Shown here: positions 1 to 6,775 of the stretch, piece by piece
Position numbering within the stretch: position 1 is the first letter of the stretch
Layout: each line of letters opens with the position of its first letter
From: Acidobacteriota bacterium
GTDB taxonomy: Bacteria > Planctomycetota > Phycisphaerae > WQYP01 > JAJZKJ01
Assembly: GCA_021804195.1 (NCBI GenBank)
Contig: JAJZKJ010000057.1
Span: 1 to 9,292 of the forward strand
DNA length: 9,292 nt
Direction of reading: 5' to 3'
The notes under the pieces: model-generated
What the model saw: the letters and a program-made list of their open reading frames with translations, nothing else
The model's database searches: none
What the model was told of the DNA's origin: nothing
Position numbers and translations under genes: made by a program

Positions 1-1209
1 TTAAGCCGTCCGAGCATTTCAATGATCATCACGGGACTTTATATTCTCGGCGCTTTTATAGTGCATAAGACAGCCAGGTATGTTAAAGATCCGCAGGCAG
101 CGCTGGGAGCTCTGATGATAGGGATCATGGGATTCCCCACTCTGGCGGCATATCTGTATTTCAAGAACGGCGAACTGACACTGGTCTTAGCGGCGGGAGT
201 TCCGCTTGCCGCTTTTCTCTGGCGATATACAAATATTTCGATTCTTTCGACTATTTTGCGGCTATTGGCTCTGATCGTCGGAATTCGGCTGTTACTTAAT
301 GCGAACATTTTCAATTACCCCATCTCCGACACATCCATATTATTCAATTGGATTGTGGCCTGTTACGGCGGTGCAACGGCATTGTTTATTTTGGCGCGAC
401 GGCTGCTGCTGAAGGCCAATATCTCATACATTGACATGCAGTTGGATGCGTCAACGGCATTATTTTTGACGGCCGGCTCCGGGCTTGCCATCCGGCATGC
501 GTTTCATCCGCATGGCTGGAACTCCGCCGCGCCGTCACTGCTCGAGTTTGCCGGATATTCCTATGCCGCACTGGGACTTTCCATGATTGCATTGACGCAA
601 ATAAAACATAGCAGCTTGGCCAAAAGGATATCGGAAATTCTTGCGATCATCGGAGTCTTGTGTGCTGTCATCGGGGGCCTAATATTGGCCAATCCGCTGT
701 ATGTTCACCATACGGTCAGCGGACCATGGGACTTGGCGGTGCTGATTCCCGGATATCTGATTCCGGCCATCCTTGCAGGATTGATGGGATATATGGTCAG
801 GCGCGGGGAGAAACTTATTCCAACCTGGACCTACAGCGGCGCTCTGATTTTGCTTTTCGGTTTTATCAGCCTTACCGCACGAGCGGCTTTCCATCCAATA
901 AGTTTAAACACCGGTTCCACCGGCAACGCTGAACTATACACCTATTCGCTGGTGTGGGCGATGCTGGGTCTTACGTTGCTAATCCTGGCCATCATGTTCA
1001 AGGGCGTTACGTTGCGTTTTGCCTCGCTGGCCATCATGCTGGTCACCGTGGTGAAAGTCTTTACTATCGACACATCTCATCTACAAAATCTGTTACGTGT
1101 GCTGTCATTAGTCGGCCTGGGTGTGAGCCTGATACTGCTGGGCTATCTGTATCAACGGTTTGTCTTCACGGGAACCAGAGAGAGCCCCGGTACCGCCTCG
1201 GGCCGGTAA
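1..1209 (+). CDS. DUF2339-type multi-pass membrane protein, C-terminal part (5' end outside window)
   Basis: The reading frame is already open at base 1 and no ribosome binding site precedes the first ATG at 22, so the true start is upstream and only about the last 400 residues are visible. The visible protein is almost entirely hydrophobic, with roughly ten to twelve membrane-spanning stretches separated by short loops, so it sits in the cytoplasmic membrane. The C-terminal block (FKGVTLRFASLAIM, then VTVVKVFTIDTSHL, then NLLRVLSLVGLGVSLILLGYLYQR) matches the hallmark end of DUF2339 predicted membrane proteins, which are usually 600-1000 residues long. Family function is not established; no catalytic motif is visible. 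It ends 38 bp before the stop of a convergent small gene and is not obviously part of the defence cluster that follows, so it may mark the edge of the accessory region. Confidence 0.8.
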   Translation, partial: LSRPSISMIITGLYILGAFIVHKTARYVKDPQAALGALMIGIMGFPTLAAYLYFKNGELTLVLAAGVPLAAFLWRYTNISILSTILRLLALIVGIRLLLNANIFNYPISDTSILFNWIVACYGGATALFILARRLLLKANISYIDMQLDASTALFLTAGSGLAIRHAFHPHGWNSAAPSLLEFAGYSYAALGLSMIALTQIKHSSLAKRISEILAIIGVLCAVIGGLILANPLYVHHTVSGPWDLAVLIPGYLIPAILAGLMGYMVRRGEKLIPTWTYSGALILLFGFISLTARAAFHPISLNTGSTGNAELYTYSLVWAMLGLTLLILAIMFKGVTLRFASLAIMLVTVVKVFTIDTSHLQNLLRVLSLVGLGVSLILLGYLYQRFVFTGTRESPGTASGR

Positions 1210-1247
1210 TAGCGGGCTAATTTTACTGTCGCCCGAAGTGGTGGACT

Positions 1248-1595
1248 TTATTCTGCTCCGCGGGAATTCGCTGGATTATCATCCGTCTTTTTTACCCGCC
1301 GACGTCGGGCGACATCAACGAACCATACGAGAACCCCCACGACAGCCAGCATTCTCCATGTACCCACCAGCAACAGAGCTTCACGGTTATGGCTTGGAGT
1401 GGGAATCCAACTTGTAACGTAAAGCACTACCGCGAGTCCCAATACCGACCCACGCCCAATAATGCGCCGCAGACGCCAGAAGCCGATCAGGCCACAAACC
1501 AGAACCAATACAACAAAGGTCAGCAGGATACTGTCGCCATGTCGACCGAGCCGCGCGGGCGTGCGGGGAATCGTCCACCCGTATATGATTGACTC
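1248..1595 (-). CDS. small membrane protein, three predicted TM helices, start unresolved
   Basis: On the minus strand the frame ending at TAA 1248-1250 encodes three clear hydrophobic segments: ILLTFVVLVLVCGLIGFW, VLGLAVVLYVTSWI and MLAVVGVLVWFVDV. A basic tail (RRRRVKK) follows, typical of a small inner-membrane protein with a cytoplasmic C-terminus. The frame stays open far upstream (to about 1907), but beyond about 1620 it is antisense to the better supported gene at 1621. No ATG, GTG or TTG with a Shine-Dalgarno sequence lies in this frame at a sensible position before the first helix. ATGs at 1594-1596 and 1537-1539 are in another frame that stops just as the helix begins. The gene is therefore either frameshifted near its 5' end, truncated, or started at a rare codon. 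The left boundary is firm and the right one is arbitrary. It is convergent with the DUF2339 gene. Function is unknown. Confidence 0.4.
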   Translation of the reverse strand, partial: ESIIYGWTIPRTPARLGRHGDSILLTFVVLVLVCGLIGFWRLRRIIGRGSVLGLAVVLYVTSWIPTPSHNREALLLVGTWRMLAVVGVLVWFVDVARRRRVKKTDDNPANSRGAE

Positions 1596-1607
1596 ATTGG
1601 TAATTTT

Positions 1608-1613
1608 GAGGAG
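1608..1613 (+). promoter_or_regulatory. Shine-Dalgarno fixing the start at 1621
   Basis: GAGGAG lies 7 nt before ATG 1621. The same frame is open from 1462, but the extra residues there are basic, low-complexity and antisense to the small membrane protein, so this ribosome binding site decides the start. Confidence 0.7.
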
Positions 1614-1620
1614 CGCAACG

Positions 1621-2370
1621 ATGGTCTTTTCGGCGACCGTGGTAAACGTAATGATTGGTGGACCTGCTGATGTTGAGGACGAGGTTAACACGGTTCGGAA
1701 CACAATTGCTGAGTGGAATAATGCCCACGCGGCGCGCCGGAGTGTTGTTCTGCTTCCGATGCATTGGAAGACCCATGCAACGCCGGCTACCGGCGGAACT
1801 CCGCAGTCGTTTATCGACAAGCAAATTGTCGCGCAATCCGACGCGCTCATTGCTATCTTTAAGGGAAGCGTAGGCACCGCTTCGCCCGATGGCCAGAGCG
1901 GTACCATGCACGAAATTGATGACTTCGTGGCCCATGGAAAATCAGTTCAGGTCTACTTCCACGGCAGCCCAACCGTACGGTCCGGGAAAGACGCAGAGCG
2001 TGCAAAACAATTATTCGATTTCAAGGAAGAATTCAAAACCCGTGGTCTTTACGGAGAGTATGCGGACGCCGTGGATTTGGGAGGGAAAGTGTTAAGACAT
2101 TTGGAATTGCTGGTCGGCCCGGCTGGTCCGCCGACGGGGGCGGCCGCGTCTAAGCAGCACATCCAGTCATTCAAATTTATTGCAGGATTAGCGTCGATTG
2201 GGGCGGGGGGCGTGGGGTACGAAGGCAAAGATCCGAGAGAAATTGCGGCTTGGGAGGCGGCGGTTGAAGATCTCGAAAAAGGGCGTTTTGTCCGCCCGAA
2301 CGATAATCGGAAATTATTCTTCGTAACAGACGCCGGGTACAAGTTCGCCGATCGCGTCGCGGCCCGCTGA
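1621..2370 (+). CDS. TIR/DUF4062-like effector-type domain plus winged-helix tail, 249 aa
   Basis: Residues ~6-160 carry the pattern of a TIR-like/DUF4062-like Rossmannoid domain. It has a first strand and GP-DV-E motif (VVNVMIGGPADVEDE, 7-21), then EWN (31-33) and a PMHWKTHATP loop (46-55). PQSFIDKQIV follows (61-70), then the ALIAIF strand, and SGTMHEIDDFVAHGKSVQVYF (93-113), where E98 is the likely conserved acidic residue. Residues ~180-247 look like a winged helix: IAAWEAAVEDLEKGRFV, then a KLFFVTDAGYKFAD hairpin and helix. In related domains this fold senses or degrades nucleotides (TIR NADases, nucleoside deoxyribosyltransferases). Catalysis here is inference. The protein is soluble and probably cytoplasmic, with no signal peptide or TM. 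It precedes the broken methylase locus by 49 bp and could be a stand-alone or formerly linked defence gene. Confidence 0.75.
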   Translation: MVFSATVVNVMIGGPADVEDEVNTVRNTIAEWNNAHAARRSVVLLPMHWKTHATPATGGTPQSFIDKQIVAQSDALIAIFKGSVGTASPDGQSGTMHEIDDFVAHGKSVQVYFHGSPTVRSGKDAERAKQLFDFKEEFKTRGLYGEYADAVDLGGKVLRHLELLVGPAGPPTGAAASKQHIQSFKFIAGLASIGAGGVGYEGKDPREIAAWEAAVEDLEKGRFVRPNDNRKLFFVTDAGYKFADRVAAR

Positions 2371-2419
2371 CGGGTTGGGCACGACGCCACAGTACGACCG
2401 ATTGGCCGGTGGCCGATGG

Positions 2420-2656
2420 TCAGTTAGCGGCCGCCGTTGCGCCCCGCAGCTTATCATACTTCTCCATCACGAGTGCGGCGGTGGAATAGAGATCATCGGC
2501 GCTGCCGGTGGCCTGGAAGGTCGATAGGATGTAGATGGCATCGGCGCGGTTGATGCCGTAGAGGTGGAAATAGGCGGCGTCGAGTTCGGCTCTTATTTCG
2601 GCGCGCTCGGTGTCTTTCCATTTGTGGACTTTTTCCTTGAAGACAGCGACCGTCAC
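2420..2656 (-). pseudogene. inverted second copy of the methylase 3' end (tail fragment)
   Basis: The minus strand encodes a 78-residue frame. From FKEKVHKWKDTERAE through AALVMEKYD it is the same protein as the last ~63 codons of the plus-strand methylase at 3509-3697, and it ends in its own tail (KLRGATAAAN, TGA at 2420-2422). Only DLY versus DPR and the terminal residues differ. The first possible start is GTG at 2654-2656. The five codons before the shared block (MTVAV) do not resemble a methylase and derive from the junction. A tail this short cannot methylate DNA. It is a rearrangement remnant of the same or a sister allele. Its differing last codons (DKLRG versus DELAE) point to a related but non-identical parent gene rather than a simple fresh copy. 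Confidence 0.75.
2453..2641 (-). repeat. 189-bp inverted repeat, left arm
   Basis: Reverse complement of 3509-3697 with no indels and 5 mismatches in 189 bp. The inner 151 bp (abutting the 867-bp spacer 2642-3508) are identical. All mismatches (opposite 3660, 3662, 3663, 3679, 3688) lie in the outer end. The homology stops abruptly on the inner side, at a TTGAA, and fades gradually on the outer side. Confidence 0.9.
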
Positions 2657-3727
2657 ATCACCTTATCAAAAAAAGATATTGCACTGTTAAACCCCAACAC
2701 GCATACCTGCCCGATATTCCGCACCCGCCGCGACTGCGAAATCACCAAGGCCATTTATCGTCGAGTCCCGATCCTGATCGACCAATCTCGCAAGGATGGC
2801 GGAAACCCTTGGGGCGTACGCTTCATGCGGATGTTCGACCAAACCAATGATGCGGAACTGTTCACCGAGCCATCGCATCTCAAAAAAGACGGTTTCAAAC
2901 TTGATGGCAATATCTGGAAGAAGGGAAAACAGGTTTATCTCCCGCTTTATGAGGCCAAGATGGTCCAGGCGTATGACCACCGTGCCGCCAGTGTTGTCGT
3001 GACAGAAGAAAACTGGATGCGGCAGGGCCAAACCGAAGCCACATCGCTGGTGGAGCATCAGAACCCTGAATTTGTCGCGTTGCCCCGATGGTGGGTTTCG
3101 GCCGAAGAGGTGGCCAAGCGGTTGCCGGAAATTCCCGCTGGAGGATTTATTGGATTCAAGGACATTGCCAGCCCAACCAATCAGCGCACCATGATTGCTG
3201 CCGCTATCCCGCCCTCTAGCGAGACCAATCACCTCGTCCTCATGCTCTCGGACGCCTCGGTGCGCCGCCGCCTATGCCTTTTGGCGAACTTGGACGCATT
3301 CGCATACGATTACGTTGTTCGACAGAAAATCGGTGGCATCACGCTGAATTTTTTTATAGTCGAGCAACTGCCGGCCCTTCCACCCGACGCCTACGCGGAA
3401 ACTTGCCCATGGGACAAAAAGCAATCCTTGGAGAAATGGATTTCCGACCGCGTGCTGAAATTAACCTGCACCGCCAACGACATGATCCCCTTGGCCGATG
3501 CCGCCGGATTCAAGGAAAAAGTCCACAAATGGAAAGACACCGAGCGCGCCGAAATAAGAGCCGAACTCGACGCCGCCTATTTCCACCTCTACGGCATCAA
3601 CCGCGCCGATGCCATCTACATCCTATCGACCTTCCAGGCCACCGGCAGCGCCGATGATCCCCGTTCCACCGCCGCACTGGTGATGGAAAAGTATGATGAA
3701 TTGGCGGAATGCGAGGTGCCGGGATGA
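2564..3727 (+). pseudogene. C-terminal part of an Eco57I/BREX/DISARM-type DNA adenine methylase, 5' truncated
   Basis: The open frame starts at GTG 2564, but its first ~26 codons are just the antisense of the inverted tail. Methylase homology begins at about 2642 (DSDRHITLSKKDIALLNPNT). The recognisable blocks are the C-terminal/target-recognition half of large N6-adenine methylases. In order they are: LLNPNTHTCPIFRTRRD with ITKAIYRRVPIL, NPWGVRFMRMFDQTND, YLPLYEAKMVQAYDHR, FVALPRWWVSAEEV, SPTNQRTMIAA, LLANLDAFAYDYVVRQKIGG with NFFIVEQLPALPP, and the AELDAAYFHLYGI tail. The SAM-binding motif and the NPPY catalytic motif, which sit in the N-terminal half, are absent; typical relatives exceed 900 residues and about 360 remain. 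No methylase-like start exists. It should be inactive alone. Its TGA overlaps the darT ATG, so it may still act as a translated leader for the toxin gene. Confidence 0.8.
3509..3697 (+). repeat. 189-bp inverted repeat, right arm
   Basis: Partner of 2453-2641 (184 of 189 bases match in inverted orientation; first 151 bp perfect). It encodes the last ~63 residues of the methylase fragment. Recombination between the arms would flip 2642-3508 and exchange the two alternative protein tails. Confidence 0.9.
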
Positions 3728-4371
3728 CTGTTCCAAACCCCACCCTTATATATAGACTTACGCATATCGACAATCTTTCCATCTGCTTGCGGCGAAACGC
3801 AATACATGCGCCCCAGCATACGCCCAACGACGGCCTTAAATTCAAGCCGATACATAATCCAAATATTCAAAGGCAGCGCAGCAGTACCCTCATTCCCTGC
3901 GGTCCGGGCGGAACGATTCACGATTACGTCCCGTTTTATTTTGGTTATCTGTCACCTATGCTGCTCCAACTGAGGACCGGGCGGGTCGCGGGCTATGGCG
4001 AAGGACAAGATCCACTGATCTATTTTGTCTCGTCGGTCCAGGCTGTCTCAGAATCGCGACAGCCATTCGTATTTTCTGACGGTCACGGGATCGCGTTTAA
4101 CACCAACTGGTACGATACCCTCGAAAGCCTGTATAAGGTGGATTGGGGGATGGTGTATCAACGTTACTGGAAAGATACGGTAGATGACATGGACCGCCAG
4201 CGGCGCAAACAGGCGGAATTTCTTATATACCAGCGCTGCAACTGGAATCTGATTTGCGAAATTGGTGTCATTAGTAGTTATATGAAAACGAGGGTTCAGC
4301 AGATAATGGCGGGATTTCCCGCAACATCACAAAAGCCTGTTAACATTCGGTCGAATTGGTATTATCATTGA
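3724..4371 (+). CDS. darT: DarT-type DNA ADP-ribosyltransferase toxin, 215 aa
   Basis: DarT toxins use NAD+ to ADP-ribosylate thymidine in single-stranded DNA, blocking replication; the cognate DarG reverses this. The family signature is visible from the N-terminus. IYRLTHIDNLSICLRRNAI (9-27) is the NAD-binding opening, and NPNIQRQRSSTLIP (45-58) carries the arginine expected in the NAD pocket. HDYVPFYFGYLSPML (66-80) follows, then FSDGHGI (117-123). RRKQAEFLIY (160-169) contains the probable catalytic glutamate E165. The length is normal for the family (about 200-220). ATG 3724 was chosen because GAGGTG lies 5 nt upstream and homology starts at once; an in-frame start at 3709 adds only five residues. 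The ATG overlaps the TGA of the methylase fragment (ATGA), implying translational coupling. The antitoxin follows after 13 bp. No frameshift or lost motif is seen. Confidence 0.93.
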   Translation: MTVPNPTLIYRLTHIDNLSICLRRNAIHAPQHTPNDGLKFKPIHNPNIQRQRSSTLIPCGPGGTIHDYVPFYFGYLSPMLLQLRTGRVAGYGEGQDPLIYFVSSVQAVSESRQPFVFSDGHGIAFNTNWYDTLESLYKVDWGMVYQRYWKDTVDDMDRQRRKQAEFLIYQRCNWNLICEIGVISSYMKTRVQQIMAGFPATSQKPVNIRSNWYYH

Positions 4372-4372
4372 A

Positions 4373-4380
4373 AGAGGTGA
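4373..4380 (+). promoter_or_regulatory. strong Shine-Dalgarno for darG
   Basis: AGAGGTGA ends 4 nt before ATG 4385 and overlaps the end of darT. It is a better ribosome binding site than the one in front of darT (GAGGTG at 3713-3718), in line with the antitoxin being made in excess. Confidence 0.6.
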
Positions 4381-4384
4381 TGCG

Positions 4385-5446
4385 ATGATTTCTACATTGA
4401 AAGGCAACCTGATTCAAGCCGATGCGGACGCCCTTGTTAATACCGTCAATTGCGAGGGCTTTATGGGGAAAGGCATTGCACTGCAGTTCAAAAAAGCCTT
4501 TCCGGAAAACTTCACAGCGTACGCCCGGGCGTGCCGCGCAGGTGAAGTCCAGCCTGGCCGCATGTTTGTGTTCCGCACCGGTTCGATGATTAACCCCCGG
4601 TATATTATCAACTTCCCGACCAAACGCCGATGGCGTGAGAAATCCAGAATTGAAGATATTCAATCCGGTCTCACGACGCTGGTGAGCGAAGTCCGTCGGC
4701 TTAAGATTTCTTCCATTGCGATTCCTCCGTTGGGATGTGGCCTTGGCGGGCTTGACTGGGGTGAAGTAAAACCGTTGATCATCCGATCCTTCTCTGACCT
4801 TTCCGAAGTACACGTTTTCCTTTTTGAACCGGTGGGGACACCTGACGCCAGGACGATGCCCATCGGAACCAAGCGGCCGAAGATGACACGGGCACGCGCC
4901 CTGTTTATCTGCTTGATGCAGCAATATTCTGAGATGGCCTATCGGATGACCCTGCTGGAAATCCAAAAGCTGGCGTATCTTTTACAGGAAGCGGGGGAGC
5001 CGCTAAGACTCAATTATGTCGCGCATACCTACGGCCCATACGCGCATAACCTCAATAAAGTCCTTGAAACGCTGGAAGGTCATTTCACGCGCGGTTATGG
5101 TGACAGCCAGAAACCCGATGTTGAGGTGGAACTGCTACCCGGCGCCACTGATGTAGCGGATCAATTCCTCGCGCAAGATGAAATATCCAAAGGACGCCTC
5201 CAACGAGTTGCCAATCTGATCGAGGGTTTTGAAACGCCCTACGGCATGGAACTGCTGGCATCCACGCATTGGGTATCGGCTCACGGCGATCCACCAGCCA
5301 CCAATGCTTATAAAGCGGTGGCGGAAGTCCACCGCTGGAATGATCGCAAACGCAAAATGTTTAAGCCGGAACATATCCAGATTGCCTGGAATCGGCTGCA
5401 CGAGCAGGGCTGGCTGCATACACGGGCTGAACTTGGGCAAGAGTGA
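4385..5446 (+). CDS. darG: DarG-type macrodomain antitoxin (DNA ADP-ribosylglycohydrolase), 353 aa
   Basis: The N-terminal macrodomain (residues ~1-155) removes ADP-ribose from thymidine in DNA. Visible motifs are GNLIQADADALVNTVNCEG (7-25, with N22), MGKGIALQFKKAFP (27-40), NFPTK (76-80) and the phosphate-binding loop PPLGCGLGGLDW (114-125). K80 falls at the position of the lysine known to be important in Thermus DarG. Residues ~165-353 form the second DarG domain, which in characterised systems helps neutralise the toxin by direct binding. Its blocks here are MTLLEIQKLAYLLQEAGEPL, YGPYAHNLNKVLE, MELLASTHWV and a final IQIAWNRLHEQGWL. Length is typical. The gene follows darT by 13 bp, in the usual toxin-antitoxin order. 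Nothing suggests decay, so this pair is probably functional and may stabilise the surrounding island. Confidence 0.93.
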   Translation: MISTLKGNLIQADADALVNTVNCEGFMGKGIALQFKKAFPENFTAYARACRAGEVQPGRMFVFRTGSMINPRYIINFPTKRRWREKSRIEDIQSGLTTLVSEVRRLKISSIAIPPLGCGLGGLDWGEVKPLIIRSFSDLSEVHVFLFEPVGTPDARTMPIGTKRPKMTRARALFICLMQQYSEMAYRMTLLEIQKLAYLLQEAGEPLRLNYVAHTYGPYAHNLNKVLETLEGHFTRGYGDSQKPDVEVELLPGATDVADQFLAQDEISKGRLQRVANLIEGFETPYGMELLASTHWVSAHGDPPATNAYKAVAEVHRWNDRKRKMFKPEHIQIAWNRLHEQGWLHTRAELGQE

Positions 5447-5476
5447 ACCGCCCACGCGACAGCACAGGAGAAAAGA

Positions 5477-6166
5477 ATGGCTTTATTCTCCGAATCGACG
5501 ATGACCACCGCATCATTTTTGATTTCCACCGGCGCACTTTTGCTTACTTGGGCCGAAAGTCGTAGAAATAGCCGTCCGATCATCCGGATTGTTGAGTGCA
5601 CATACAGCGGCACTCGATCAGCGGATGAGAATGGCGGCAGCCGCTTTGACGAGTTTCACGTCGTGATCCGAAATCACGGAATCGCCCTGCATGACGTCTC
5701 GGTGAATTTGCGGTTCCGCGCGAAGGGAGGCGGCGGCGTATTCCATGTACCCCTAAATCGGCTTGATGATCCGGGATTTATCCATGCGGAATTTGCCAGG
5801 GGGATGACGGGATCTTTCGGACTGAAGTCATACCAGCTTGATGCCGGACAGACCAATATTATCCTCGCGCTGGAAGATCCCAAAACGCAGAGAGCGACAC
5901 TGGTAATCGGGGCCGGAGGATTTTGCGTGGGCGAAATTCCGGCTACTGGCTGGAGGGACCAACTGGCGGGTGCGTGGAACCGTGTGGGCGCTGAACTTTA
6001 CTCGAAATCGAGCAGAAATGTCGGTATTGGCACCGGGGGCATTCCAATCGCCAGGTCCCTAATAAATTTAACGTGCAGGCCAAACTACAACATTCAGTTG
6101 GCAAATTTCCTCGGGGCGCTCAGGCATCGGTCCGCTCAACCCAGCCGTGTTCCGCCGCACGGATGA
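5477..6166 (+). CDS. membrane-anchored protein of unknown function, 229 aa
   Basis: The start at 5477 is supported by AGGAG at 5466-5470 with 6-nt spacing, 30 bp after darG, so it probably shares the darTG transcript. Residues ~11-27 (TASFLISTGALLLTWAE) form a single N-terminal membrane helix, followed by basic residues (SRRNSR) and a beta-rich domain (RPIIRIVECTYSG, FHVVIRNHGIALHDVSVNLRFRAKG). This layout, a short anchor plus an immunoglobulin-like soluble domain on the cytoplasmic side, is common in small accessory-region proteins. No family was recognised with confidence. Residues after ~180 (RNVGIGTGG to the end) lose the hydrophobic/polar alternation and end in RHRSAQPSRVPPHG, which looks like run-on translation; a late frameshift is possible. 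A role with DarTG is suggested only by position. Confidence 0.65.
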   Translation: MALFSESTMTTASFLISTGALLLTWAESRRNSRPIIRIVECTYSGTRSADENGGSRFDEFHVVIRNHGIALHDVSVNLRFRAKGGGGVFHVPLNRLDDPGFIHAEFARGMTGSFGLKSYQLDAGQTNIILALEDPKTQRATLVIGAGGFCVGEIPATGWRDQLAGAWNRVGAELYSKSSRNVGIGTGGIPIARSLINLTCRPNYNIQLANFLGALRHRSAQPSRVPPHG

Positions 6167-6268
6167 AAGCCTTTTCCGACGGTGTACACCCTCCTTTAAA
6201 CCAATCCGGCTCAATTCACGGCCTTCATAACATGATGCAGCCGAACAGCGGTCCTGATCTAATAAAAA

Positions 6269-6775
6269 TTATAAGGCAGCGCTTACGGAGCGTCGCTTCA
6301 TAAAGCATGTCGCTTGGCCGTAGTCTTTCCCTTCAAGGGCACGGAGGGTATTGTGTTCAATGTCAATTTCGTTGCCGAGTTTACTGGTCCAATGCCCATT
6401 CGGCAGTTGCCGCGCAACATGTTGCGGTACGTTCTGATCATCAACATAAATAGCTATTTTCTGAAATTCATTTTCAAGCGTAGGCGTGTCACATCCCTCA
6501 TAACCAATCTGTGCCAATGCCTTCATCCATGTGTCCAAGGTATTCTCCCGAGGAACTTCGGGGGGCCAATAATCGCCGTATGGACTATCGTATCCGCCGC
6601 TGCCTTGGCCTTGTGGCAATGGCGACCATAAGCGATCCTGATCCTCGGCAGCCCAAGCGATACAATTGTAATAGTGATCCGTCGGGCTGGTGGCTTTGTA
6701 GCCTTCACCCTTGAGGCGAGGAAATACCAGCTCGATCTGCGCAAGATGGAGCCGATCGAAATTCCATGTCGTCAT
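6269..6775 (-). CDS. DUF7689-family protein, 168 aa
   Basis: This resembles the DUF7689 family, found in bacterial accessory regions and of unknown function. Recognisable motifs are YNCIAWAAED (36-45), then a WP-rich loop (YGDYWPPEVPRENTL), then GYEGCDTPTLENEFQKIAIY (91-110). After these come the signature HVARQLPNGHWTSKLG (119-134), DIEHNTL (138-144) and YGQATCFMKR (152-161). Invariant-looking Cys38 and His119/His141 could form a cysteine-hydrolase-like site; this is inference. The start at 6775 is supported by homology beginning soon after (FPRL) and an AAGGGG-like sequence about 9 nt upstream. It overlaps the end of the upstream gene by 71 nt and is therefore in the same operon. No signal peptide or TM, so cytoplasmic. 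It could be a toxin or effector with the upstream gene as partner. Confidence 0.75.
   Translation of the reverse strand: MTTWNFDRLHLAQIELVFPRLKGEGYKATSPTDHYYNCIAWAAEDQDRLWSPLPQGQGSGGYDSPYGDYWPPEVPRENTLDTWMKALAQIGYEGCDTPTLENEFQKIAIYVDDQNVPQHVARQLPNGHWTSKLGNEIDIEHNTLRALEGKDYGQATCFMKRRSVSAAL

Noticed and set aside
1213..1235. CGGGC ... GCCCG as a bidirectional terminator between convergent genes
   Set aside because: Only 5 bp of stem with a 13-nt loop and no T-run.
2687..3232. 181-codon open frame on the minus strand inside the methylase fragment
   Set aside because: Antisense of a segment with clear methylase motifs on +; its translation shows no recognisable family pattern.
2453..3697. insertion sequence with terminal inverted repeats
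   Set aside because: The inverted repeats are coding tails of a methylase, no transposase lies between them, and no target-site duplication was found at the edges.
4340..4966. 208-codon minus-strand frame across darT/darG
   Set aside because: Exact antisense shadow of the well supported DarG macrodomain.
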